From Haloplanus sp. GDY1 (GTDB lineage: Archaea; Halobacteriota; Halobacteria; Halobacteriales; Haloferacaceae): 64,000 nucleotides of DNA. The notes under the pieces are model-generated. The model worked only from the letters and a program-made list of their open reading frames with translations. It made no database searches and was not told the DNA's origin. Shown here piece by piece: positions 9,844-16,754 of the stretch. How positions within the stretch are numbered: position 1 is the stretch's first letter; every line of letters begins with the position of its first letter. The DNA lies in assembly GCF_023703775.1 (NCBI RefSeq), contig NZ_CP098514.1, positions 2,639,998 through 2,703,997 on the forward strand, written 5' to 3'. The translations under genes and the position numbers were made by a program.

Positions 9844-11525
9844 TGGAACGCGTCACCTCCGTTATCGCTACTCTCACCGTATTTCTCGGGCCACCCGTGA
9901 GATCCGAACACCTGGACTGCCGCACGGAACACTCGAAGTGCGGTTTCGACGCGCGGCCTCGCGTGGAACACCACTTCCTCGCCCGCGACGACTTGGATCT
10001 GAACGTGATCGCTGGTCTTTCGCGCATGGAGCGCGGCGGCGTCCTCGTCACCGAACGGTTCGGTAGGATCTTCCGGCGCCCCGCCATCCGTCACCAGCCG
10101 CGCGTCCTCCTGGTCGTCGCAGTCGTGCTTGATCAACCGCGCGATAGTCTGGAACTCAGTCGAGCAGATCTCGCAGTAGTGATCCGAGACCTCATCACGC
10201 GGCTTCCGGGCGACGATGTTCGACTCCTTCGAGACGAGGTAGTGTTCCTCGTCGTTCTTGTGATGCCCCCAGACCTCTTCACAGGAGAGACACATCACGT
10301 TGAAGTCGTCCTGTTGCTGGAGTTCGCCGTCACAGGCATCACGGGGGCAGTCCTCATGATCCCAGATACGCCCTCGACCGCCATCCGCCCGCGGCACGCT
10401 CTCGCGCTCGGACGCGAGCACCAGGACAGGATCGAATCCCGCGCGCTCACACCAAGCGACCAGCGAGCGAGCGGCCTGCCGGGCGCGTCGCTCCTGCTCG
10501 CGACGGTCAGGGGCTGGAAGCTCCCCGCCGCCGTCGGCGCGCAGGCCATCGCGGAGGCGGTCGCTCGGACGCCGGCGCCCTTCGAGAATCGCGGCGACGA
10601 TGTGGTCGTGGCGTGGGCGCCCGCCGTCGGCCACCGGCTCGTCGCTCGGGCCTGGCCCATCCCGGACCTCCAGATACGAGGGGAGATCGCGTTCGACGCG
10701 CTCGGCGAACGTCCAGCCGTCGGGCGTCCACTTCGCCACCAGGATGACCCAGCGGCCGTTGATGCGCTCGGCGTCGATGGGCTTCCACGGCGTCTCGGGA
10801 CGTGGCTGCCCGCCGTCGAACGCGACGAAATTGTGGCCCTTCCCAGACCCACAGGCACTCTCCGGCGGGAAGGACACGCCACAGTGCGTACACGTCGCCG
10901 CCGGCGCCCCGCCGTCGGAGCTGAACTCGTCGACCTGCCGGTTCGCGACTGCCTCATCGGGCGCACACTGCCGGTGGTACACCTCGCCGCCGACTTCGAC
11001 GCGGTCCTCGCGAGCGACCGCACGGTGACACTCGGCGCAGTACGACTCACCACCGTCAGTCACGAGATCACCGGCATCGGCCTCGACGAGATCTTTCGCG
11101 AGGCCTCTCGTCGGCGCGCGGTAGTCGTCCTGGCGCTTCCGACAGGTCGGACACAGCGACAACCCCTCGTCGACGCGCTCGCGAGGGACGCGCTCGGCGC
11201 CGTGGACGGCCTGCTGGACCTGACAGCAGGACCGAAACAGATGAAAGGCCTCGGGCTCGCCGCTGACAGTGTCGACGACGAACACTTCTTCGCGGCCGCC
11301 GTCGGCGCGGAGATCGTCCGGGTCGGCGTCGACGAGCTTGCCGGCGAGTCCGTTGCGCCCGCCACCGCCGCGGCGCTCGCGACGGACGGGCTCGTCGAAC
11401 TGATGCTGACAGTCGTTACAATACCACTCGGATGCCTGGTGGTCCGGCGAATCGAATTTCGCCGGCGTGCGCGGCTTGATCGCTGGGGAGTCGCACGCCG
11501 GACAGACGGTAATCAGGTCGCTCAC
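9840..11525 (-). CDS. Multi-zinc-finger protein built of DGG-separated modules
   Basis: 561 residues read as one open frame. It is a chain of short modules: a zinc ribbon (CPAC...CNDC, 8-39), a CC/CPTC unit (100-128), CAEC...H..C (163-187), CTHC (212-215), a beta unit WVILVAKWTPDGWTFAERVE (259-278), a CPRDAC/CLSC unit (393-415), a C2H2-like finger (451-469) and a helical C-terminus. Nearly every junction carries Asp-Gly-Gly (75, 157, 204, 237, 300, 331, 381, 480) and the end has NGG (555-557). Two junctions are near-duplicates (KLVDADPDDLRADGG and DLVEADAGDLVTDGG). It looks like fused small genes; see findings. The GTG start at 11525 overlaps the previous stop (GTGA). Nucleic-acid or protein binding is likely; the exact role is unknown. 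Confidence 0.8.
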   Translation of the reverse strand: MSDLITVCPACDSPAIKPRTPAKFDSPDHQASEWYCNDCQHQFDEPVRRERRGGGGRNGLAGKLVDADPDDLRADGGREEVFVVDTVSGEPEAFHLFRSCCQVQQAVHGAERVPRERVDEGLSLCPTCRKRQDDYRAPTRGLAKDLVEADAGDLVTDGGESYCAECHRAVAREDRVEVGGEVYHRQCAPDEAVANRQVDEFSSDGGAPAATCTHCGVSFPPESACGSGKGHNFVAFDGGQPRPETPWKPIDAERINGRWVILVAKWTPDGWTFAERVERDLPSYLEVRDGPGPSDEPVADGGRPRHDHIVAAILEGRRRPSDRLRDGLRADGGGELPAPDRREQERRARQAARSLVAWCERAGFDPVLVLASERESVPRADGGRGRIWDHEDCPRDACDGELQQQDDFNVMCLSCEEVWGHHKNDEEHYLVSKESNIVARKPRDEVSDHYCEICSTEFQTIARLIKHDCDDQEDARLVTDGGAPEDPTEPFGDEDAAALHARKTSDHVQIQVVAGEEVVFHARPRVETALRVFRAAVQVFGSHGWPEKYGESSDNGGDAFQ

Positions 11526-12016
11526 TGCGGACCACCGTCCTGTCGGAAGTCGATTCGAGCACACTCCATCAGCACGGCGCCGAGTTCGTCCTTCCGGAAC
11601 GGCGTCGTCGACCGGTCGGGATCGTACTCGACGCCGACTTCCTCGGCGATCAGCGCGCGCAGTTCACTCGTGGTCTGATCGTAGAACCCGCGCTTCGGAC
11701 GGTTCGTGAGATACGCGGCGATAGCGACGAGGTCGCTTTTCTGAAAGCGTGACACCGCAGACGACCCCTCACCGACGATGTGGCCGATCCCGACTCGCCG
11801 GTGGTGGTTCGTCAGCGCGTCCGGACAGTCGCCGTTCCAGTACGTCACGAGGCCGAGGTCGACGGCGATCTGTCGGATCAGCCACGCGTTGCTCCCGGTG
11901 TTTGGATTCACGTCGGGGTAAAGCGAGCCGTCGTCCGTCGTCGCGCCGCCGTCGGTCAGGAGTCGAGTCGTCTGTCGGTCGGGGGATTCTTGCCCCCGCG
12001 TAGCATTGTCGAACAT
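11522..12016 (-). CDS. First gene of the integrase operon, unknown function
   Basis: 164 residues. The N-terminus is disordered with LLTDGGATT near residue 20; the rest is a compact alpha/beta domain (DLGLVTYWNGDCPDALTNHHRR; TSELRALIAEEVGVEYDPD). It ends in QDGGPQ and the stop overlaps the next GTG. No family is recognised. The start ATG at 12016 is preceded by a roughly 140-base leader that can form two strong hairpins. Open codons further upstream belong to the non-coding leader and to genes on the other strand. Confidence 0.72.
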   Translation of the reverse strand: MFDNATRGQESPDRQTTRLLTDGGATTDDGSLYPDVNPNTGSNAWLIRQIAVDLGLVTYWNGDCPDALTNHHRRVGIGHIVGEGSSAVSRFQKSDLVAIAAYLTNRPKRGFYDQTTSELRALIAEEVGVEYDPDRSTTPFRKDELGAVLMECARIDFRQDGGPQ

Positions 12017-12020
12017 GGCT

Positions 12021-12077
12021 TTCGTGCCTGTTTCACGAAGGCCCGCGCGGACCCGCTGCCTCGACAGCGGGGTCCGC
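12021..12077 (-). promoter_or_regulatory. Structured leader of the integrase operon (two hairpins)
   Basis: Two inverted repeats lie in the untranslated leader. ttcgtg...cacgaa (12021-12026 and 12034-12039, 7-base loop) ends four bases before the start codon. gcggacccgctg...cagcggggtccgc (12047-12058 and 12065-12077) has twelve paired bases with one bulge. They could pause transcription or control access to the first start codon of the integrase operon. Confidence 0.45.
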
Positions 12078-12156
12078 TTTGGTTTTCGCGGGAGGACCCA
12101 TCGCCGAGCGACGGATCCGCGAGTGGCCTTCGTCATCGCAAGTCGTTGGGCGGTGG

Positions 12157-12165
12157 ATACAAATA
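12157..12165. promoter_or_regulatory. Shared AT box between integrase operon and winged-helix gene
   Basis: atacaaata is centred 27 bases before the ATG at 12188, fitting a leaderless promoter for the winged-helix gene. On the other strand the same bases (tatttgtat) are the only TATA-like sequence upstream of 12016. Regulator and integrase operon may thus use overlapping promoters, as in lysogeny switches. Confidence 0.45.
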
Positions 12166-12187
12166 GTTTGCCCTGTACTAAGCAATC

Positions 12188-12511
12188 ATGAAACGTAATC
12201 AGCCAACTTGCGACGTTCAAGGAAATGACAGTTCCGGCGGTTCTATTATTCTCGCTACGGACGGGGATGGCATGGGCAAAGAGGAGCGGAAAGAGCAGGT
12301 GCTTCAGATCTTGGCTCAGTCGGATCTGGCTCTTACGCCCTACGTCCTCTTCCGAAATTTGAAGATGCGCGGCGCGACGTTCGAGCGGCGGACGCTCGGA
12401 AACTACCTCAAAGAACTCGTTGACGAGAGCCGTGTTGAACGCTTGGAGTTCGAGAGTGGGGATACGCTCTATCAGATAACTAACAAAGGTAGAGAGTCTA
12501 TCGAAGCATGA
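12188..12511 (+). CDS. Winged-helix regulator, divergent from the integrase operon
   Basis: 107 residues. Residues about 29-107 form a winged helix-turn-helix: GKEERKEQVLQILAQSDLAL, LFRNLKMRGATFERRTLGNYLKEL as the recognition region, and the wing VERLEFESGDTLYQITNKG. Such proteins are common repressors in haloarchaeal elements. It faces the integrase operon across a shared AT box, so control of integrase expression is the natural guess. The start at 12188 is favoured by a TATA box at the right distance. An internal ATG at 12272 would give a 79-residue core protein without the Ser/Gly-rich N-terminus. Confidence 0.78.
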   Translation: MKRNQPTCDVQGNDSSGGSIILATDGDGMGKEERKEQVLQILAQSDLALTPYVLFRNLKMRGATFERRTLGNYLKELVDESRVERLEFESGDTLYQITNKGRESIEA

Positions 12512-12529
12512 ATATTTCTTTGAACTAAG

Positions 12530-12540
12530 TATTTTTTCAC
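12530..12540 (+). terminator. T-run terminator after the winged-helix gene
   Basis: A run of six T (12532-12537) lies 21 bases after the stop codon in an AT-rich spacer, a typical archaeal terminator. Confidence 0.5.
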
Positions 12541-12582
12541 AGAACTGCGCAACTTCTAAGTGGCTACAGACCGTGGTATAGC

Positions 12583-12633
12583 ATGAGGACGCCACGACGC
12601 CGAGGAAATCTCGGCCGCGTGCTGTAACACGCG
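12583..12633 (+). other. Possible 14-codon leader ORF with overlapping hairpin
   Basis: ATG at 12583 opens a basic 14-residue peptide (MRTPRRRGNLGRVL) that stops at 12625-12627. The hairpin cgcgtg-ctgtaa-cacgcg (12616-12633) carries the stop codon in its loop. The real gene starts at 12656. An attenuator-like arrangement is possible but unproven; there is no clear ribosome site. Confidence 0.25.
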
Positions 12634-12655
12634 ACCGTGGGTTCTCGCTCGAACG

Positions 12656-12952
12656 ATGTCGAAAGCGAACCCATCGCCCACTACGGGCGACACGACCGAT
12701 AACTGTACCGACTACACGACCAAGCTGCTGCCCCAACACGTCTACCTCGGTCGCGACCGCGAGGGCTACGTCCACCACCTCGACCGGGACGCGAACGCCG
12801 TCCACCGCGTCGAGGACGCTGGCGAGCGCGAGCGGGTGACGCCCCTGGGCGACGCCCACCTCGACGACTATCTGGCGTTCGTCGCTGACGAAATCGGCTG
12901 GACCGACCGCAAGCAGGCCGCGACGTGGGACTTTTTCGGGAGGGATCGCTGA
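12656..12952 (+). CDS. Small soluble protein, unknown function
   Basis: 98 residues, acidic. The N-terminus is Thr/Asp-rich, then LPQHVYLGRDREGYVHHLDRD (a beta-hairpin-like unit), and the end has a Trp-rich helix (IGWTDRKQAATWDFFGRDR). The stop overlaps the start of the next small gene (TGATG). It leads a three-gene string whose other members are tiny zinc-ribbon proteins, so a role in regulation of the element is plausible. Confidence 0.65.
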   Translation: MSKANPSPTTGDTTDNCTDYTTKLLPQHVYLGRDREGYVHHLDRDANAVHRVEDAGERERVTPLGDAHLDDYLAFVADEIGWTDRKQAATWDFFGRDR

Positions 12953-13068
12953 TGCCCCGCGTCTACGGCACCACCTGCGCAAGCTGTCGGGCGGTGATGC
13001 TCCGCGGGCCGGGCGAGGCGCCGATCTGCACGACTTGCATGGCTCGCGAAGATGCGGCCCCCAGGTAG
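12952..13068 (+). CDS. 38-residue zinc-ribbon peptide
   Basis: MPRVYGTTCASCRAVMLRGP and CTTCMAREDAAPR: two CxxC pairs 20 residues apart, enough for one zinc ribbon. The ATG overlaps the previous stop (TGATG) and the TAG stop is directly followed by the next ATG at 13069. This tight packing argues for a real gene despite its size. Confidence 0.6.
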   Translation: MPRVYGTTCASCRAVMLRGPGEAPICTTCMAREDAAPR

Positions 13069-13266
13069 ATGCCCACTGACCGCGAGCGCGCGCTGATGCA
13101 GCTGGCCCAGGCCGAGACGCGAGCCGATAACGCTGACGCGCGGGAACACATCCGCGCGGCCCGTGAGGCGATTCGGGCGATGACGCCGACTGGCCTCCAA
13201 GAGTGCCCAGTCTGTGGGCGCGTCGGCGTGCCGAACCAGATCGCCGTCCACGACTGCGACGGCTGA
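13069..13266 (+). CDS. 65-residue protein with helical N-terminus and C-terminal zinc finger
   Basis: Residues 1-40 form an Ala/Arg/Glu-rich helix (ERALMQLAQAETRADNADAR). Residues 46-63 carry CPVCGRVG...HDCDG, a CxxC...HxC finger. It starts at the base after the previous stop codon. It probably binds DNA, RNA or a protein partner in the same transcript; the function is unknown. Confidence 0.65.
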   Translation: MPTDRERALMQLAQAETRADNADAREHIRAAREAIRAMTPTGLQECPVCGRVGVPNQIAVHDCDG

Positions 13267-13276
13267 GGCCGACACT

Positions 13277-13284
13277 GATTTTTG
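13277..13284 (+). terminator. T-run after the small zinc-finger genes
   Basis: Five T (13279-13283) follow the stop codon of the last zinc-finger gene by 12 bases and lie between convergent genes. Confidence 0.35.
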
Positions 13285-13360
13285 GGAGCGGGCGATACGA
13301 CTGCCTACCGCGGCGGCGAACTCGGAACATTGGAACTGGGATGGGGTCGTCGTCGCGGTC

Positions 13361-13645
13361 TTACTTGACGTGGCGATGCGGTTCGTCGGCGGCCAGGCGC
13401 ACGGCCGACCAGGGGATCGTCTCGTCGGTCTTCTTATCGAGCAGTTCGTAGTGCTCGGGATCGAGATCTTCGCCGTGCTCGGACGCGCGGCGACACATCC
13501 GACACCAGATGTGATTGTTCGTCCGATCCCACGTGGTGTGGCCGTTCGGACAGACGTACCGCAGCCGATCCGCGTCGTCGGAGCGGTCGATCACGACTGG
13601 ATCCGGCGCGTCGGCGGCGGCGCTGCCATCGGCTTTCAGTGCCAT
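13361..13645 (-). CDS. 94-residue zinc-ribbon protein
   Basis: The core reads YVCPNGHTTWDRTNNHIWCR and CRRASEHGE: a C..H...C..C zinc ribbon of about 25 residues, then a Leu/Lys-rich helix. The N-terminus has MALKADGSAAADAP, again the Ala-Asp-Gly motif of this element. ATG at 13645 is chosen because an aattatg element lies about 30 bases upstream (leaderless) and the codons before it look non-coding. The gene is convergent with 13069-13266. Confidence 0.65.
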   Translation of the reverse strand: MALKADGSAAADAPDPVVIDRSDDADRLRYVCPNGHTTWDRTNNHIWCRMCRRASEHGEDLDPEHYELLDKKTDETIPWSAVRLAADEPHRHVK

Positions 13646-13920
13646 ACGAGACTGGCGACGAGCGCGACTGACATAATTCGTTTTCTGCAACGCGGTGAAA
13701 GTAAACACGGACGGGAGAGTACGCGTGATACCGAATTTCGACGCACGCAAATCGTCTGACGGGTGTCGGGTTTTCGAGGTATCGGTGAAAGTGGTCAGCG
13801 GAATGTAGGGTGACGACTTCTCACACAAGTCGGAAACGAAACCCACGAATGCCCCTGCTATCCGCCTCGATCACGCCGCACCCGCCGTCTTGAAGTGCAT
13901 GATTCTCATAACAACCTTAC

Positions 13921-14526
13921 ATGAGGCTCGAAGCGACCGGCGCCGAGGATCAATTCAAAGTGTGGATGACTGACGCCGAACTCGAAGACCTGGAGCGCGT
14001 CGCCGCGAGTCAGCGCGACCACATCATCATCCGCCTCGGCGGCCGGGTCGGACTGCGGGCGTTCGAGATTCCGCAAGTAATGCCGAAACACGTGAAGCGA
14101 ACCGACGACGGCGAGCACTATCGGCTCCGCGTCCCCGAGGGCAAGGACACGACCGGGAACGGCGGAAAGCCTCGCGATGCCTACCTCCCGGCCGATGTCG
14201 AGGGCGATCTCCACCGCTACCAGAACGCCGAAGACATCGATAGAGGTGCGCCGTTCGTGCAGCTGACCGAGCGCGGCGTCCGCGATGTGGTAAAGCGGAC
14301 GGCCGAGCGCGCGGCCGAGGAGACGGGCGACGACGACTTTCGCTACGTCTCCAGCCACGACCTCCGGCGCCGGTTCGCGCAGCGACTCCTCGTCGACGAG
14401 CAGGTCAACCCGCGCGTGGTGATGCAGGTCGGCGGCTGGGATTCGTTCGCGGCGATCGAGCCCTACCTGAACGCGCCCACGCCGGCGGTCGTGAACGAGG
14501 CTTTCGAGGACGCCGGGCTATCCTGA
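13921..14526 (+). CDS. Catalytic-domain-only tyrosine recombinase (SNJ2-type size)
   Basis: 201 residues with only the catalytic part of a tyrosine recombinase. The first Arg is in RLGGRVGLRAFEI (about 43), box II is SSHDLRRRFAQRL (about 144-156), the W/H position is in MQVGGWDSF, and the Tyr nucleophile is in IEPYLNAP. There is no SAM-like N-terminal domain. Such short integrases are known from the temperate pleolipovirus SNJ2 and related proviruses. Since the 8483-9523 integrase already fits the tRNA site, this enzyme may resolve multimers, invert DNA or be left from module exchange. It stands alone with a 275-base upstream gap. Confidence 0.85.
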   Translation: MRLEATGAEDQFKVWMTDAELEDLERVAASQRDHIIIRLGGRVGLRAFEIPQVMPKHVKRTDDGEHYRLRVPEGKDTTGNGGKPRDAYLPADVEGDLHRYQNAEDIDRGAPFVQLTERGVRDVVKRTAERAAEETGDDDFRYVSSHDLRRRFAQRLLVDEQVNPRVVMQVGGWDSFAAIEPYLNAPTPAVVNEAFEDAGLS

Positions 14527-14733
14527 ACGTCCGACTCCCCATCGGAAGCCGGACACGAGGGTCAAAACTCAACCCCCCGTTTCCGACAGGCAGTGACGCC
14601 ATGGAATCCTCCGTGAGGAGGGGCTACTGAGTCGCCCGTTCACGTGAACGGGTACTGCGACATGTCGTCACACACGAGCTTAGCTGTTGCTCCGGAGTGG
14701 GCTGACGATGTCGATAGATCGATCCGTGTCTCC
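14527..14733. other. Gap with palindrome 3' of the second recombinase
   Basis: 207 bases without a gene. It holds a perfect 18-bp palindrome, cccgttcacgtgaacggg (14635-14652), and the short inverted repeat cctccgtgaggagg (14608-14621). Both could be recombinase or repressor sites; no T-run terminator is seen. Confidence 0.4.
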
Positions 14734-14913
14734 TTACTCGCGCACGCGCTCGTCGATCTCGTCCCACTGGAGCGAGCGCCGCAGGTCGTCGCGGCCCAGA
14801 TCGCGGTCGCGGCGGATGCTGATGGCCACGCCACACTCACACTGGTACTCCTCGTCCGGGTGGCTGGCGCGAATCTGGTTCGAGAGTTCGGCTCCGCAAT
14901 CGGGACAGATCAT
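14734..14913 (-). CDS. 59-residue zinc-ribbon protein
   Basis: MICPDCGAELSNQIRASHP then YQCECGVAISIRRDRDLG: CxxC and CxC pairs 19 residues apart form a zinc ribbon, followed by an Arg/Asp-rich helix. It is the last gene of the leftward 11-gene operon. A GGGGAAC-type ribosome site precedes the ATG. Between it and the gene before lies the tRNA T-arm-like sequence. Confidence 0.6.
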   Translation of the reverse strand: MICPDCGAELSNQIRASHPDEEYQCECGVAISIRRDRDLGRDDLRRSLQWDEIDERVRE

Positions 14914-14937
14914 GGCTATCAGTTCCCCTCGCGGGGA

Positions 14938-14971
14938 TGCCCACCGCCGGAGTCGAACCGGCGTTCTCCAA
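14938..14971 (-). other. tRNA T-arm-like sequence between two element genes
   Basis: Read leftwards: GAACGCCGGTTCGACTCCGG continuing CGGTGGGCA. This is a perfect T-arm (5-bp stem, loop TTCGACT) followed by a tRNA-like acceptor 3' strand. No matching 5' half (GCCCACC) is found nearby, so it is not a whole tRNA gene. It may be a captured tRNA 3' end (an old att site) or an RNA hairpin in the operon mRNA. Confidence 0.4.
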
Positions 14972-14976
14972 GTGGG

Positions 14977-15273
14977 TCAGGTGTCATTCTCTCCCAGATC
15001 GACACGCACGCCCTCGAACGGCGGCCATGGCACGACACACCGGGTAACCGGCGACTGCCGAGGGAGTCGCCGGTTCATCTTCTCGATTGCAGAGATGGCA
15101 GGCGGCGGATTCGTGGAGTACTGCGGGCTGTGCGCACGTTCATCAGTGGTAGTCACATCGCTCCCGACACCCTGCACCGTTGCCGACGCGGCGACAGCGC
15201 CGGCAACTGCACAGACGATGAGTGACCCGAATACCATCCCGAGGACGAGGACGAGCCACGATAGCGGGCTCAT
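14977..15273 (-). CDS. Small membrane-anchored protein
   Basis: 98 residues. One strong hydrophobic helix at residues 5-33 (SWLVLVLGMVFGSLIVCAVA) is followed by a polar tail rich in Thr, Asp, Pro and Arg. It is probably a membrane protein with a short outside or inside domain. The ATG at 15273 overlaps the stop of the previous gene, with GAGGAGGAACC as ribosome site. Unknown function; part of the glycosylation and secreted-protein operon. Confidence 0.6.
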   Translation of the reverse strand: MSPLSWLVLVLGMVFGSLIVCAVAGAVAASATVQGVGSDVTTTDERAHSPQYSTNPPPAISAIEKMNRRLPRQSPVTRCVVPWPPFEGVRVDLGENDT

Positions 15274-15413
15274 GGTTCCTCCTCTGTCTTGTTGGTGTAC
15301 TCGACGATCGCCTCTTCGAGCAACGGCTTCACCATCGCGAGAATCACGATCTCGGCGAGGACGAACGGGAACAGCGTCGCGCCGATCCGGATCGCCATCC
15401 ACGTCGGCGACAT
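15270..15413 (-). CDS. 47-residue single-helix membrane protein
   Basis: MSPTWMAIRIGATLFPFVLA and EIVILAMVKPLLEEAIVEYT: one membrane helix (about 8-30), then an amphipathic helix and an acidic end. It overlaps both neighbours (TGATG upstream, ATGA downstream), which supports translation. It may be an assembly factor of the operon's membrane proteins; no family is recognised. Confidence 0.55.
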   Translation of the reverse strand: MSPTWMAIRIGATLFPFVLAEIVILAMVKPLLEEAIVEYTNKTEEEP

Positions 15414-16396
15414 CAGTATCGCCCTCCCGTGACCTGACTCGCCACGACCACGACGCCGGCGAGCACGCCGATGCCCACGGCGATGAGTTTCAACCCGTCG
15501 AGGATACCGAACCCACTGCCCGAACTCTCGGGCGTCTGTGTCGGGAGGCCGGTCAGATTGATCGGCGTCGCCGTGGCGGTCGGCGCGATCGTGTCGGGGG
15601 TCGCCGGCGGCGTGGCGGTCGGCGTCGCCCGAGGCGTCGCCGTTGGCCGCGGCGTCGGCGCTGCGGTGGCCGTCGGCGTCTCGGCGCCGCCGACTGGCAC
15701 CTTGATCGTTCGCGTGTTGCCGGCGCGATCCACCAGATCAACCGTCACGGCGCCGTCGACACCCTTCGGCGGCGCCTGGACGCGCGTGTCGATGGTGACA
15801 CTGTTGTCGGTGATGTCGAGGCTGCCCTGGCGTGGGTTGACGATCTTCGTCGCGCTGACAGCGTGGAGCCGCACCGTATCGACCTGCGTGTCGTCGCTGA
15901 CAGTCCCGCGAACCCGCACCATGCCGTCACCGGCCGGCGTCGCCGAGAGGGTGGCCGTCGGCGCCGCCGTATCGTCAACGGCGACCGTAATCCGGCTGAC
16001 GTGGGTGTTCCCGGCCACGTCGCGGACGGTGATCGTGAGCGTCGTCCAGCCGTGCGTGCCGAGATGGATCGTCTCGTCGATCCGCTCGGTCGCGCCCAGT
16101 GAGATCGTCCGGCGGTCGGTCTCGACCCGACCGTTGACGGCGCCCTCGTAGCGGCGGACGAGCTCGACGCTCTCGATGGCACTCTCGTCGTGGATCGTCG
16201 CTACCAGGTCGATCGTGCCGTTGGCGGCCGTCCAGTCCGGATCGGCATCGTCCTCGGCCTCGGGCGGCCCCTCGTAGGGCCCGCGCTCCCACGGCGAGGA
16301 CCACTCGATGCGGGGCTCGGCGGTGTCCTCGCCCTGCGCGACGGCGGTCGGCGCCAGCAACGCGACCACGAGCACCGCGGCGAGTACCCTACGCAT
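15413..16396 (-). CDS. Secreted Ig-like protein with TP-rich stalk and C-terminal anchor
   Basis: 327 residues. Signal peptide 1-20 (MRRVLAAVLVVALLAPTAVA). Two or more Ig-like beta domains follow (ESVELVRRYEGAVNGRVETD; RITVAVDDTAAPTATLSATP; NTRTIKVPVGG). A Thr/Pro/Ala stalk (TPTATAAPTPRPTATPRATP-like, about 225-275) leads to a C-terminal membrane helix (LIAVGIGVLAGVVVVASQV). Its architecture is that of a surface stalk protein, likely O-glycosylated. It overlaps the gtrA-like gene by eight bases, so it may be a target of the glycosyltransferases in the same operon. Confidence 0.8.
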   Translation of the reverse strand: MRRVLAAVLVVALLAPTAVAQGEDTAEPRIEWSSPWERGPYEGPPEAEDDADPDWTAANGTIDLVATIHDESAIESVELVRRYEGAVNGRVETDRRTISLGATERIDETIHLGTHGWTTLTITVRDVAGNTHVSRITVAVDDTAAPTATLSATPAGDGMVRVRGTVSDDTQVDTVRLHAVSATKIVNPRQGSLDITDNSVTIDTRVQAPPKGVDGAVTVDLVDRAGNTRTIKVPVGGAETPTATAAPTPRPTATPRATPTATPPATPDTIAPTATATPINLTGLPTQTPESSGSGFGILDGLKLIAVGIGVLAGVVVVASQVTGGRY

Positions 16397-16754
16397 CGGA
16401 AAACACCATCCTGTCGAAGCCGACAAAGCCCAGCGCCGCCGCGGCCGTGATCCCCAGCACGGTCGCGATGATGCCTGGGACGGCGCTGGCGACGACGGCG
16501 ACGACGCCGACCCGAACCGCCAGGCGGCCGGCATCGACGCCGAGATAGCGCGCCCACTCGCGCAGCGGCTCAGCGTCGCTCGCCCACGTCTTCCGCCGGT
16601 TCCACGTCCAGTTCCACGTCGCCGCGACGACCCAGCCGACCGCTTGGGCGGCGACGATTCCAACGCCGATGGAGGCGAGTGTCGTAAAGGCGATGTCGAT
16701 CGGGACGCCGGTCGCGCCGACGGCGAGGTAGGTCGCGGGCTTGGTCAGTTGCAT
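16389..16754 (-). CDS. GtrA-like membrane protein
   Basis: 121 residues with four membrane helices and the GtrA/DPMS family look: an early GATGVPIDIAF, then WNWTWNRRKTWAS in the loop between helices 2 and 3. GtrA proteins help move or present polyprenyl-phosphate-linked sugars and often work with a DPM1-like GT2. Here that GT2 is three to four genes upstream in the same operon. It overlaps the previous gene by ten bases and the next by eight. Confidence 0.82.
   Translation of the reverse strand: MQLTKPATYLAVGATGVPIDIAFTTLASIGVGIVAAQAVGWVVAATWNWTWNRRKTWASDAEPLREWARYLGVDAGRLAVRVGVVAVVASAVPGIIATVLGITAAAALGFVGFDRMVFSDA

Noticed and set aside
9897-11678. 593-codon plus-strand open frame opposite the zinc-finger chain
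   Set aside because: It lacks motifs, while the minus strand has ordered Cys pairs and coupled starts with ribosome sites.
13693-13792. Direct repeat cggtgaaagt (13693 and 13783)
   Set aside because: Only two 10-bp copies 90 bases apart, no symmetry and no relation to a promoter; probably chance.
14938-14976. A complete tRNA gene on the minus strand
   Set aside because: Only the T-arm and a 3' acceptor strand are present; no GCCCACC-type 5' strand, D-arm or anticodon arm is found within 100 bases.
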